From NCBI GenBank assembly GCA_030156255.1, contig JASGMV010000013.1, forward strand, positions 1 through 64,000: a DNA stretch of 64,000 nt. The letters run 5' to 3'. This DNA comes from Desulfovibrionales bacterium. GTDB lineage: Bacteria; Desulfobacterota; Desulfovibrionia; Desulfovibrionales; Desulfovibrionaceae. Positions 17,047-26,169 of the stretch are shown piece by piece. The notes under the pieces are model-generated. The model was not told the origin of the DNA and made no database searches. It saw nothing but the letters and a program-made list of their open reading frames with translations. The stretch's first letter is position 1; each line of letters begins with the position of its first letter. Both the position numbers and the translations under genes were made by a program.

Positions 17047-20000
17047 CTACCTCGACGCCGTGACCCGGACGCTCTCCACCTCGCCCGACCCGACAAGCGA
17101 CGGGTCGTACATGGATTCGGCCCGCACCGGCGGGAGGGTGTAAACGCCTTCGGTCACGGCCCGGAGCAGCACGTAGGCCCGCACCGCCTCGCCTTCGGGC
17201 AAACGGGTGAAGATCAGCACCCTGTCGTCGCGCGTATCCACGTAGTCGGGCTGAAGGGCGCTGGCCTGTTCGACCCACGGCAGGGTCTCGCGCGAAGCGA
17301 GCCGGCCGTTCTCCACTTCCAGGCCGGCGGGGAGCAGGCAGCTCACCACCACGTTGTCCACCGGGCCGGCCTGGCTCTGCGCCGAGACCTCCAAAACCGC
17401 CAGATCGCCCTGCTGGATCGAAAGCGGCGTCAGGGGCCGGCCCTGCTTGTCCAACAGCCGACGCGAGGCCGCAATGCCCGCCGAGACGGGCTGGTAGGCG
17501 TTCAAGGAAGGCGCGCCCCGCGTCTCCAAGCTGTAGAAGATGGTTCCGGGCTCCGGCGTCTTGTCCAGAACCACCGCTACGCCGGCGTCGCCCGGCAACC
17601 CGGCCAGGGACAGCGGCGCGTCCTGATTGAACGCCGCGCGCATCTCGCCTTCCACGAGCGCCTTGCCGGCGTAGACGCCGGCAAGGGACTGCCGACCGTA
17701 CCAGGCGCCAAGCGCCATCAAACCGAAGGCGTTCTCCTGCGTGGAGTACGACGGCCTGGCCTCCAGCATCGACGCCACCTTCGCCGCCAGCTCCGGAACC
17801 ATGGGGTCGGATGGATCGGTCCGGACCAAGGCGGCGAGAGTCAGGGCCGCGTCGCGCAGGGGCGAGCCCAGGTTTTCTCGGTCCTGCTTCCGGGTATCGG
17901 ACGGCGCGTCCAAGGGCGCCAGGCCGGTCAACATCTCCTGAAACACCTTGGTCTCCCCGGCCAAGGCGTAGCTCCCGGCGAGCAGAATCTTGGCCGAACG
18001 GGGAGCGTCGGCGCCGAGTCCGGCCCGCAAAGAGTCCATGGCGCCGCGGTCCGCTTGTCCGGCCAAGGCCAGAACGTAGCAGGCGTAGGACGCCCGGAAC
18101 AACTCCGGCGCTTTGGACCGCCGCCCCGGACGGGTCTCGCCGCGAATGAAGCCAAGCAGCTGGTGCAGCAGAAAATCCGGAACGTGGAACCCGGCCTGTT
18201 TGGCCGATGCCAGGAAGTGGGCTGCGTAGATGGACACGTAGGCGTCCGGCTCTTCCCCTCCCGGCCACATGGCCAACCCGTCCCCGGCCTGCATGGCGCA
18301 CAGCCGGCCGATGGCCGACTGGACCAGGGCCGCGGGATCGGTCTTGTCCAGCAATCCGGGCGCCAGGGCCTTGGCCAAATCCCCGAAGCGGATGAGCGGA
18401 AAGGCCCGGGAAACGGTCTGTTCGGCGCAGCCGTAAGGATAACCCAGAAGCTCGCGCAAATTGTGGGTGAATCGAACCATGGGCAGCCGACCCACGGCCA
18501 GTTCGCGGGACACGGTTCCGGCCGCGTAACGGTCGGCCTGGACCGGAGGAAAAACGGTCGTGCTGTTGTCCAGACTTCCGGCCTGCGCGACGGTCTCATA
18601 GGGCAGCGGCCCCCGCAACGGCAGCTCGGCCGAAGCGCGGCTCGACTCCTTGTTTCCCTCGGCCTGCGCCGTAAGCTTGACCACGCCCGCGCCGTCGCCT
18701 GTCTTCAGCGCAAACCGCACCGTCTCCTGCGTTCCTTTGGCCACGGAAATCGACTGCACAGGGTCCGCCGCAACGGCCGAGCCTTCAGCGGACAACCGCA
18801 CCGTGAAGTTGCCGTCCTCGGGCGTATCGTTGCGCAGGCTGACGGGGATCACCAACTCCTCGTTGGTCCCCAAAAAGCGGGGGAAGCTTGGGGTCAGCAC
18901 CAGGGGGCTCTTCACCCGGACCGTGGTTTGGGACGATCCGAAATCGTTCTTGTCCGCGGACACGGCCATAACCCGCAACGCGCCCTGGAAGTCCGGCACG
19001 TCCACCTTGAAACGCGCAACGCCCTTCTTGTCCGCGGTGAGCACGCCCGAGAAAAAGGCCACGGGTTTGACCCGCCGCAGGGAGTCGGCGTTCATGAACC
19101 GGCCCATGCGCTCGGCCTCGCCTCCGCCGGGCGCGGCCTTGTGGGTCGCAAGGTCCGGCAACAGCAGGGAGAAGCTGTCCATCCAGCGCACGTCCAGAGA
19201 GCGTTTGGCGTAGAAGAAGTCGAAAGGATCGGGCGTCTTCTGGTCGATCAGCTGCAAAATGCCCTCGTCCACGGCCGCGATGGTCACGCGGGCGCCCGGC
19301 TTGGTCCTGGCTTCCATGACCAAGCCGGTCTCGGGCCGAACCTCTTCGGGGGCCGACACCCTTGTCGCCAGCCGGTGGCTCTCCCGGTCCACGAACAAAG
19401 GCGCCGCGCCGATGGCCCGGGCCGCCTCGCCCGGCGCCAGATCGCCTGCCGGCCGAACCAGCGTGGCGCAGACGTAGACGTTGGGCGAGTCCGAAGCCTC
19501 CACCGGAATGCGGACCTCGGCGGTATTGCCCTTGATCTCCACCACCTGAGCGCGCTTGACCCCGCGCTGCTCCACCGTGACCAGGACCTCGCCCGGGAAC
19601 GGCGTGCGCAGCTGCACCCTGGCCGTTTCGCCCGGAGCGTATTCGTTCTTGTCCGGAACCACCTCCAGCCGCGCCGGATTGCTCAGGGCCCAGGGAGAAT
19701 AACCGTAGCCGCCGGCGAAGAACGAAACCTGCGTCGCAGCTCCGTGGGAGTCCCGAAGCACCACGCGGTAGGCGCCCACGTCCGGGGCGGACATCTCGAA
19801 CTCCCCTTGTCCCTGCGTCCCGACCTGCTTGCTCTCCATCAACTTCGCGTCGCGCACGGACTCGTAGCGGAATCCGCCCGAAGGCGTTCGGCGCATGATG
19901 GTGCGCCAGCGATCCTTGTACAACTCCGCCGTGAGCTTGCCCGGCGCGGCCGGCGCTCCGTCCGGCGCGACGGTCGCATACTGGAGCTTGACCTCCTCGC

Positions 20001-22461
20001 CGGGCTGGTAGCCCTGGCGAACCAAACGCTTCAGCCCCACGTACACGGGGTAGGCGTGCGCGACGACCGGCTTCATGGCCGAAACGCCGCGGCCGCCGGT
20101 CTCCAACACCGTAGCCGCGATCTCGGCGCGCAGGGCCGAAGGCGGCTTGAGCCCCGAGGGAATGTCGGCCTCAAAACCGGCGAGCCCCTGGGCGTCCAGA
20201 ACGGCCTCGGCGTCCATGATCTTTCTGGCGTCGAAAACTTGCGGGCCCTCGAACACGTAGTCGGGGAAGGAGGAGGAAGTAAACGTCTCGGGAACAAGGC
20301 GTACGACCGTGGAGACGCGCAAGTCCGCGGCCGGAGCCCCGAACAGGTAGTCGCCCTCCACCTTGAAGCGCAAACGCTTCCCGGCCTCGGCCGCGGATTT
20401 CTCCGGATCGATCCGCACATGGATGCGGTCCGGGATGAAGTCCTCCACCTGAAAACGATATTGCCCTATCGACTCCTCGCCCAACAGAAGCTCCAGGGTG
20501 TGCGTCCCGGTGAGGGCGTACTCCGGAAGGTCGACGGTCAAGGCGGCCATGCCCCGCAAATCCGGCGTCGCGGTGCGCCGGGAAAGCAGCCGCCCCTGAG
20601 GGTCGCGGTGCTCAAGAATCAAAGGCGACGGAACCGGCGCCTTGAGCCGCTCGTCCCGTACGATGGCCATCGCCTCGACCTTTTCTCCCGGCCTGTAGAT
20701 GTTGCGCTCGCCGTACAGAAACGCGCTGTAGCCTTTGCGGGAAATCTCCTGTCCTCCCACGGGCAGGCCGGCCATGTCGTCCTGGAACTGGTCCGGAAGC
20801 AGAAAGGACATGTCCGCCCCTTTTTCGGCCAACACCATGAACGGGCGGCCTTGAGCTTCCTCAGGGGGCAGCTTGATGCGAGTGAGCCCCGAGGCGTCCG
20901 TCCGGCCTTGGCCGATGACCTGATTCTGGTCGCTCAGCAGGGACACGGCCACGTTGCGCAGGGGTTTGGCCTCCGAGAAGGACGCGGCCCAGATCAACAA
21001 TTCGCCGCCGCCTTCCTTGGCCGCCAAGCCGATGTCCGTGGACAGCACCCAGCGCTCGACGCCTTCCCAGGTGTTGGGCAGCTTGGCCGAGACCTTGTAC
21101 AAGCCGCGCCCGCCCTTGCGCATGGCGTCGTTCAGGTCGATGACGGTTCGGGCTTCCTCATTGGGTTTGCCTTGTATCCGAATCAGGCGCGACGCCACCT
21201 GGCCGCCCAGTACATGGGCGACGTCGCCGCTGAATCCTCCGCCGAACACGCTGTAGCCGTAGTTCTGGAAAAGCAGGAAAAGATTGTTGCGGTACACGCG
21301 GTCGATGGACAGCTCCACGCGGTTCACGTTCACGGTCTGCAAGGCCAGGGCCTGCGCCCCTTCTCTGGCCAGGAACATGCCCTGGCTCTGGAAATCCAGA
21401 CGCGGAGGAACATCCGGCATGGACAGCTTGCGCTCGATCCTGTCGTGCAGCGCCGCGCCGTCCTCGGCCGCGAGCCCCTGCGCCACAACCACGGTGTACG
21501 TCTTGCGGGGGAGAAAGGCGCCGCTCAAGGTCACTTCCTGGCCGCTGGAGGCGGTCTGGAAATCCACCTCGGGCGACACCGAAACCGCAGCCGCGGCCGC
21601 AGACGCGGCCACGGGGGAGGAGAAGCGCAAGGTGACCACGCCCTGGCCGGGCTGGCTTTCGGCCTTGGTCTGGTCCAGCCTCAAATCGGGATCAAGCTGC
21701 AGCGGAATGCTCCATTCGTGCGGCTGGCCCAGAAGAACATCCGATCCGGCCGGGGTGAGGCCCTTGTCCACGGAGAGGATCAGCACGCGCTCCTTGGCCG
21801 TCTTGGTCACCGGCGCACTGACGAATCGGGGCGAACGGGTGTTGTAGAAGGTCTCCAGGGACAACTCCACGGTGGCGTTGCGCTCGGGGTCCCGCAGGCT
21901 CAAATGATTCAGCAACTCTTTGGGCGACACGGGTTCGTTGAACTGCAGACGCCCGGCGAGCACCGTTTCCGCACCGCCGCCCGGAGCGGAGCGCTCCTCG
22001 ACGTGCATGGACGCGAGCTCGAAGGGGGTGGTCTCCAGATAATGCGGAGCGGCGTCCACCGCATACGCCGGCGTGTCGAGCGCCTTGGGGTTCAAGCGTA
22101 TTTCGTAACGGGTTCTGGGTTGGAAGGTCTCGTTGGAGCTGAACATGAGGGTGTAGGGATTGAGAAAGCTCCACGCTCCGGGAAGAGCCGGCTCGATGGC
22201 GCCCGCGTCGTCCGGCAGCGCGCCGGTGCGGTTGGCGCCCAGAGGTTCGCTCAAGGCCGCCAACAAATGCTGGTTCTTGGGGCTGTCCAGAATCAGCTCC
22301 TTCACAACGACCGTGCTGGCCGCCGGCGCCGCGGCGTCGCGGGAAAAGCCCCGGCCGCCGCGCACCAGCAGGTATCCCTGCACCAAAACCGCTGCGGCCA
22401 GCACAATGATGGCCCAGTCCTTGCCTTTCGGTTTGAATTTCCCGCCGGATTCCTGCGTCAT
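17047..22461 (-). CDS. yfhM: Bacterial alpha-2-macroglobulin (thioester protease trap)
   Basis: An 1804-residue periplasmic alpha-2-macroglobulin. The reactive thioester motif CAEQ is intact (Cys1345, context YPYGCAEQTVSRAFP), so it should trap attacking proteases covalently. Bait/MG domains fill the first 1200 residues, and the alpha-alpha toroid follows the thioester. Instead of the lipobox of the E. coli homologue it has an uncleaved-looking hydrophobic anchor (WAIIVLAAAVLVQGYLLV, residues 16-33), so it is probably held in the inner membrane by a helix. A Shine-Dalgarno-like GGAGTTGAGG precedes the ATG. It is co-transcribed with pbpC, 7 nt downstream. Confidence 0.93.
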   Translation of the reverse strand: MTQESGGKFKPKGKDWAIIVLAAAVLVQGYLLVRGGRGFSRDAAAPAASTVVVKELILDSPKNQHLLAALSEPLGANRTGALPDDAGAIEPALPGAWSFLNPYTLMFSSNETFQPRTRYEIRLNPKALDTPAYAVDAAPHYLETTPFELASMHVEERSAPGGGAETVLAGRLQFNEPVSPKELLNHLSLRDPERNATVELSLETFYNTRSPRFVSAPVTKTAKERVLILSVDKGLTPAGSDVLLGQPHEWSIPLQLDPDLRLDQTKAESQPGQGVVTLRFSSPVAASAAAAAVSVSPEVDFQTASSGQEVTLSGAFLPRKTYTVVVAQGLAAEDGAALHDRIERKLSMPDVPPRLDFQSQGMFLAREGAQALALQTVNVNRVELSIDRVYRNNLFLLFQNYGYSVFGGGFSGDVAHVLGGQVASRLIRIQGKPNEEARTVIDLNDAMRKGGRGLYKVSAKLPNTWEGVERWVLSTDIGLAAKEGGGELLIWAASFSEAKPLRNVAVSLLSDQNQVIGQGRTDASGLTRIKLPPEEAQGRPFMVLAEKGADMSFLLPDQFQDDMAGLPVGGQEISRKGYSAFLYGERNIYRPGEKVEAMAIVRDERLKAPVPSPLILEHRDPQGRLLSRRTATPDLRGMAALTVDLPEYALTGTHTLELLLGEESIGQYRFQVEDFIPDRIHVRIDPEKSAAEAGKRLRFKVEGDYLFGAPAADLRVSTVVRLVPETFTSSSFPDYVFEGPQVFDARKIMDAEAVLDAQGLAGFEADIPSGLKPPSALRAEIAATVLETGGRGVSAMKPVVAHAYPVYVGLKRLVRQGYQPGEEVKLQYATVAPDGAPAAPGKLTAELYKDRWRTIMRRTPSGGFRYESVRDAKLMESKQVGTQGQGEFEMSAPDVGAYRVVLRDSHGAATQVSFFAGGYGYSPWALSNPARLEVVPDKNEYAPGETARVQLRTPFPGEVLVTVEQRGVKRAQVVEIKGNTAEVRIPVEASDSPNVYVCATLVRPAGDLAPGEAARAIGAAPLFVDRESHRLATRVSAPEEVRPETGLVMEARTKPGARVTIAAVDEGILQLIDQKTPDPFDFFYAKRSLDVRWMDSFSLLLPDLATHKAAPGGGEAERMGRFMNADSLRRVKPVAFFSGVLTADKKGVARFKVDVPDFQGALRVMAVSADKNDFGSSQTTVRVKSPLVLTPSFPRFLGTNEELVIPVSLRNDTPEDGNFTVRLSAEGSAVAADPVQSISVAKGTQETVRFALKTGDGAGVVKLTAQAEGNKESSRASAELPLRGPLPYETVAQAGSLDNSTTVFPPVQADRYAAGTVSRELAVGRLPMVRFTHNLRELLGYPYGCAEQTVSRAFPLIRFGDLAKALAPGLLDKTDPAALVQSAIGRLCAMQAGDGLAMWPGGEEPDAYVSIYAAHFLASAKQAGFHVPDFLLHQLLGFIRGETRPGRRSKAPELFRASYACYVLALAGQADRGAMDSLRAGLGADAPRSAKILLAGSYALAGETKVFQEMLTGLAPLDAPSDTRKQDRENLGSPLRDAALTLAALVRTDPSDPMVPELAAKVASMLEARPSYSTQENAFGLMALGAWYGRQSLAGVYAGKALVEGEMRAAFNQDAPLSLAGLPGDAGVAVVLDKTPEPGTIFYSLETRGAPSLNAYQPVSAGIAASRRLLDKQGRPLTPLSIQQGDLAVLEVSAQSQAGPVDNVVVSCLLPAGLEVENGRLASRETLPWVEQASALQPDYVDTRDDRVLIFTRLPEGEAVRAYVLLRAVTEGVYTLPPVRAESMYDPSLVGSGEVESVRVTASR

Positions 22462-22652
22462 GCCTCAACTCCAGGCTGAAAAGTGATCGAACGAACCGCT
22501 CCATCAACCTGTACACGATCCGCTTGCGTCCCGAAAGGTCCGAAGAATAAATTCGGCGTGTCAACAAAACTCCGCTCCCCCTAATATTCTGGACCAACAA
22601 GCGAGCCCCGTAGTATGGGGTGAGAAAACCTGAACGACTTCGAGGAGGAATC

Positions 22653-23738
22653 ATGGCGCCTTCGTTCCACAATGACGACAAGGTGTTGATGCGAGGCGTG
22701 GAGGAAATGCTTGCGTCGCGCCGCAAACTGGGTCTCGAAGGGCTTGCCGGGGACCTCTCCGCCGCGACCATCTGCGTCGAACAGGACAGGCTGCAGCCGG
22801 CCGCGGAGGAATTGCTCGCCTCCACCGGATTCGACGTCCGGTCGGCCTTTGAAGACGATCGGGCTTTCTGCATCGTGCTGGGCCTGGACGGCTCGGCCGA
22901 TCTGATCCTCTACGCCCGCAAAGAACAGGACAACCCTTTCCGGGCGTTCAACACCCGGCCAAAATCCGGACATCTGCCCAACACCCGTCTTGAGACCTTC
23001 ATCTTCGAAACGCCCGATCTGGCGCGCTACGTCCATATTCAGCAACTGCGCGGAACCCAGTTCCACGAAGCGGGAGTGGTCGAAACGCCCGGTTATTTCT
23101 ACATCCAGACTCAGCCCAGCCGGTACACGGGCGCAGCCCTGGGGTTCATCCAGTGGAAAGGCCAAAAGGGCGCCTACGAGACCCGCGGCGCCAAAGCGCT
23201 GGACGTCCGGATCGAAAAGCCCGACGCCGCCCACCTGCGCAACATCGGGGCGTTGGACCACACCGCGACCAGGGTGCGCGCCCAGGACCGCGACAAGGCC
23301 ATTCTGGAGTTCATGAGCTTGACCAACTACGACTTCCAGTTCGCCATCTACGTGAACTCGTTGAACTCCATCACCAGCGTGGCCCGGCTTGCGGGCGCGG
23401 GCTACGCCCAGGTTTTCACCTCGGGCGTGGAGCCGTTCACCACCGTGGAAGCGTCCGGCCCCACGGAGCGCTTCATCCTCAACTATGGGACCCGCGTGCA
23501 CCACATGGCCTTCGTCGCGGAAGACATCGACGAAACGGTGGCGAAGCTCAAGGCGGACGGAATGGGCTTTCTCTCCGACCTGGTGGGCTCGCCGGAAGAA
23601 GGGCTCCAGCAAGCGTTTTCCGACGCCTCGCCCCACACGCTGCTGGTGAACGAATATATTCGCCGGTACGGCGACTTCGACGGATTCTTCACCAAATCCA
23701 ACGTCACAGCGCTGACCCGGGCCACGGACAAACAATAA
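22653..23738 (+). CDS. HPPD-like VOC-fold protein (putative non-heme iron dioxygenase)
   Basis: A 361-residue two-module vicinal-oxygen-chelate protein resembling 4-hydroxyphenylpyruvate dioxygenase. The likely iron ligands are in place: His203 (GALDHTATRV), His283 or His284 (RVHHMAFVAEDID) and Glu334 (LLVNEYIRRYG). The region AGYAQVFTSGVEPFTTVEAS also fits the family. The usual C-terminal GNF-ALF segment is only loosely matched, so another VOC reaction is possible. GAGGAGGAA precedes the ATG. An oxygen-consuming enzyme would be unexpected in a strict anaerobe. It lies divergent from the macroglobulin operon and upstream of lemA. Confidence 0.7.
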   Translation: MAPSFHNDDKVLMRGVEEMLASRRKLGLEGLAGDLSAATICVEQDRLQPAAEELLASTGFDVRSAFEDDRAFCIVLGLDGSADLILYARKEQDNPFRAFNTRPKSGHLPNTRLETFIFETPDLARYVHIQQLRGTQFHEAGVVETPGYFYIQTQPSRYTGAALGFIQWKGQKGAYETRGAKALDVRIEKPDAAHLRNIGALDHTATRVRAQDRDKAILEFMSLTNYDFQFAIYVNSLNSITSVARLAGAGYAQVFTSGVEPFTTVEASGPTERFILNYGTRVHHMAFVAEDIDETVAKLKADGMGFLSDLVGSPEEGLQQAFSDASPHTLLVNEYIRRYGDFDGFFTKSNVTALTRATDKQ

Positions 23739-23789
23739 CGAACGGAAGAGGAAAACGACGAACTTTCCGCTCCGGCGATAAGCTCGGGG

Positions 23790-23818
23790 TTGACAGATTC
23801 GGTTCGGGCGCCCACATT
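23790..23818 (+). promoter_or_regulatory. Possible sigma-70 promoter of lemA
   Basis: A perfect -35 hexamer TTGACA (23790-23795) is followed after 17 bp by a weak -10 (CACATT, 23813-23818), about 42 bp before the lemA ATG. The -10 is poor, so this is tentative. Confidence 0.35.
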
Positions 23819-23859
23819 GCAGAGACCGACCCACACGTCACCTTTATGGAGAAACGCGC

Positions 23860-24462
23860 ATGAATCGACGCATCGCTCTCATGGTTTTGCTGGCCTTGTG
23901 CCTGGCGCCCGTTCTGTCCGGCTGCGGCTACAACTCCATGCAGAAAAACGAAGAAACCGTGAACGCAGCCTGGGGCGACCTGGAGGCCGCCCTGCAGCGC
24001 CGGGCCGACCTCATCCCCAATCTGGTGCAAACGGTCAAGGCCGCCGCGGCTCACGAAAAAGACACGTTGGAGGCTGTAACCCAAGCCCGGGCCAAGGCGA
24101 CCCAGACCACCATCTCGCCGGACAACCTCAGCGATCCGCAGGCCCTGGCGAGATTCCAGGCGGCCCAAAGCGGATTAAGCCAGGCCCTTTCCCGCCTCAT
24201 GGTGGTGGTGGAGCGCTATCCCGACCTCAAGGCCAACCAGAATTTCCTCGGGCTGCAGCACCAGCTCGAAGGCGCGGAGAACCGCATCAACGTCGCCCGG
24301 CAGCGCTACAACGAGGCGGTGAGGATATTCAACACCTCCATCCGGACCTTCCCCAACTCCATGACCAACAGCCTGTTCCTGCACTTGGACCGCAAGGAGT
24401 TTTACCAGGCGGACGAAGCCGCCCACCAAGCGCCCAAAGTCGATTTCGGGAAGGGGAGTTAA
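23860..24462 (+). CDS. lemA: LemA family lipoprotein
   Basis: A 200-residue LemA protein. The signal sequence ends in a lipobox (LSGC, Cys22). The conserved LemA core follows: [40 protein letters not shown], then [19 protein letters not shown] and [19 protein letters not shown]. The fold is a long helical bundle exposed at the membrane surface; its biochemical role is not established. GGAG lies 9 nt before the ATG. Two TPM-domain genes follow immediately, and lemA-TPM pairs recur across bacteria, suggesting a common envelope function. Confidence 0.92.
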   Translation: MNRRIALMVLLALCLAPVLSGCGYNSMQKNEETVNAAWGDLEAALQRRADLIPNLVQTVKAAAAHEKDTLEAVTQARAKATQTTISPDNLSDPQALARFQAAQSGLSQALSRLMVVVERYPDLKANQNFLGLQHQLEGAENRINVARQRYNEAVRIFNTSIRTFPNSMTNSLFLHLDRKEFYQADEAAHQAPKVDFGKGS

Positions 24463-24468
24463 GGTTTC

Positions 24469-25263
24469 ATGCGCTCTTTGCAACGACTCGCCGCCCTGCT
24501 CTTCGTCCTGGCCGTCCTGGCCGCCCCTGCGACGGCCCGGGCCTTGGAGGTCCCTCAGCTTCAGGGCTACGTCAACGACTATGCGGGCATGATCTCCGCC
24601 CCGGCCAAGCGTGAGCTGGCTGCGATGCTGTCCGATCTGGAGCGTACGGACTCCACCCAGATCGTCGTGCTGACCATCCCCTCCCTGGATGGCGACAACC
24701 TGGAGGATTTCTCCATCCGGGTCGCCGAGGCCTGGAAAATCGGCCAGAAAAACAAGGATAACGGCGCGCTTTTGCTGGTCAGCAAGGCCGACCATAAAAT
24801 CCGCATCGAGGTGGGCTACGGGCTGGAAGGCCGGCTGACCGACATCCTGTCCGGAGCCATCATCGACAACGTCATCTCCCCGGACTTTCGATCCGGGAAC
24901 TTCGACCTGGGATTTCTCCAGGGCGCCCAGGCCATGATCCAGGCCGTGCGGGGCGAGTACACGGCCCCGCCGCCCAAGCCCCGCGCTCGAAGCGGCGGAG
25001 GCGGCGGACTGTTCTTCTTCATCCTCATCGTCCTGTTCCTCTTCGGAGGATTGGGCCGTAGCTTCGCCGGCCGCAGGCGCACGGGCTCGGGGTTGACCTG
25101 GCTGCTTTTGGGCATGTTCATGGGCGGCTTCGGGCGCGGAGGACGCGGCGGCTTCGACGGCGGCGGATTTGGCGACGGCGGATTCGGCGGCGGAGGCTTC
25201 GGAGGTTTCGGCGGAGGCGGCGGCGGAGGCTTCGGAGGCGGCGGCGCCTCAGGCGGCTGGTAA
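24469..25263 (+). CDS. TPM-domain membrane protein, YgcG-like, with glycine-rich tail
   Basis: A 264-residue protein with signal peptide (cleavage near ARA-LEV), a periplasmic TPM domain (about 27-165: VNDYAGMISAPAKRELAAML, SKADHKIRIEVGYGLEGRLT, DILSGAIIDNVISPDFRSGN), one membrane helix (LFFFILIVLFLFGGL) and an extremely Gly/Phe-rich C-terminus. TPM domains include plant thylakoid acid phosphatases and Psb32, and bacterial YgcG proteins share this layout. The glycine tail is low complexity and common in the family. It starts 6 nt after lemA with AAGG before the ATG. Confidence 0.9.
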   Translation: MRSLQRLAALLFVLAVLAAPATARALEVPQLQGYVNDYAGMISAPAKRELAAMLSDLERTDSTQIVVLTIPSLDGDNLEDFSIRVAEAWKIGQKNKDNGALLLVSKADHKIRIEVGYGLEGRLTDILSGAIIDNVISPDFRSGNFDLGFLQGAQAMIQAVRGEYTAPPPKPRARSGGGGGLFFFILIVLFLFGGLGRSFAGRRRTGSGLTWLLLGMFMGGFGRGGRGGFDGGGFGDGGFGGGGFGGFGGGGGGGFGGGGASGGW

Positions 25264-25284
25264 GAGCTTGAAACGGGATAGCAT

Positions 25285-25953
25285 ATGAAACACTTGGCGA
25301 AAAAATTTTTGAGCGACCAGGAACGCGAGCGGCTTGTCCGCTGCGTGGAGGAAGTGGAGAAAACCACCTCCGGCGAAATCGTCCCCGTCGTGATCTCGGC
25401 CAGCTACCACTACCCCACGGCCACGCACCTGGCCGCGCTGACTCTGGGTATCCCCCTGGCCCTGCTTTTCTGCTGGATCATCGGCGCAACCAACATGCTC
25501 GCCTTCGCCGCGGTTTTCCTGACGATCTACGGAATTACGCTTCTGGCGGTGAACGTCAAACCCGGCCTCAAACGCCCGTTCATCGCCCGCCAGGCCATGG
25601 ACGAAGAGGTCCACGAGGCCGCCCTGGTCAACTTTTACACCCTGGGGCTGCATCGCACCCGCGACCTGACCGGAATCATCATTCTGGTCTCCGTGTTCGA
25701 ACGCAAGGTGCAAATTCTGGCGGACAAGGGAATCAACGACAAAGTCCCGCCCCTTGCGTGGGAGAGCGTCGCCGAGGAGCTGACCCGCGGCATTCGGGAA
25801 AACAGAGCCGGTGAGGCCTTGTGCGCCGCCGTGCGCCGGTGCGGAGAAATCATCGCCGAGCACTTCCCCATCAAGGCCGACGACACGAACGAGCTTCCGA
25901 ACCTGATCATCGAAGGAGAACCCGTCGACCCGGACTCCCGCTCCTCTTCTTGA
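25285..25953 (+). CDS. Second TPM-domain membrane protein
   Basis: A 222-residue protein with an N-terminal helix (FLSDQERERLVRCVEEVEKT), two adjacent membrane spans (about 47-90) and a TPM-like part (HRTRDLTGIIILVSVFERKV, QILADKGINDKVPPLAWESV). Unlike its neighbour it has no signal peptide or glycine tail, so it may present the domain on the cytoplasmic side or as a hairpin-anchored protein. It ends the lemA-TPM-TPM operon. Enzymatic activity is unproven. Confidence 0.85.
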   Translation: MKHLAKKFLSDQERERLVRCVEEVEKTTSGEIVPVVISASYHYPTATHLAALTLGIPLALLFCWIIGATNMLAFAAVFLTIYGITLLAVNVKPGLKRPFIARQAMDEEVHEAALVNFYTLGLHRTRDLTGIIILVSVFERKVQILADKGINDKVPPLAWESVAEELTRGIRENRAGEALCAAVRRCGEIIAEHFPIKADDTNELPNLIIEGEPVDPDSRSSS

Positions 25954-26006
25954 CCAGGAAGGTTCTGCGGCGTCACAATCCGCCAGGTTCTAATATCCTT
26001 AACCTG

Positions 26007-26157
26007 CTGACGGTTGAAAAACTCATTGCTGCAGGCCGATCAAAAATGGTGAGATGCGAGGAAGCGAACAAATCCAGGGCGCGCAGTGTATGGCGCATAC
26101 ATAAGCGGTCTGGATCTGTTCACTGACGAAGCAAATCGCCATTTTGGGGCGGCCTGC
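26007..26157 (+). repeat. Interspersed imperfect-palindrome element, copy A
   Basis: About 150 bp with long terminal arms: GCAGGCCGATCAAAAATGG (26031-26049) is nearly the reverse complement of CCATTTTGGGGCGGCCTGC (26139-26157). The left arm is preceded by CTGACGGTTGAAAAACTCAT (from 26007). A related left flank and arm occur inverted at 35912-35963, so this is a dispersed family. It looks like a non-coding MITE/REP-like element. Its right end abuts the ribosome binding site of the next gene. Confidence 0.65.
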
Positions 26158-26169
26158 CGAGGGAGCAAC

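Noticed and set aside
16432-22479. A very long open frame on the plus strand opposite pbpC and the macroglobulin gene
   Set aside because: It is a mirror of GC-rich coding DNA; its translation is low-complexity Arg/Gly/His-rich and matches no domain, while the minus-strand genes have clear motifs throughout.
25130-25260. Tandem GGCGGA-like repeats that could look like a satellite or CRISPR
   Set aside because: They encode the glycine-rich tail common to YgcG-type TPM proteins; no spacers or conserved repeat units.
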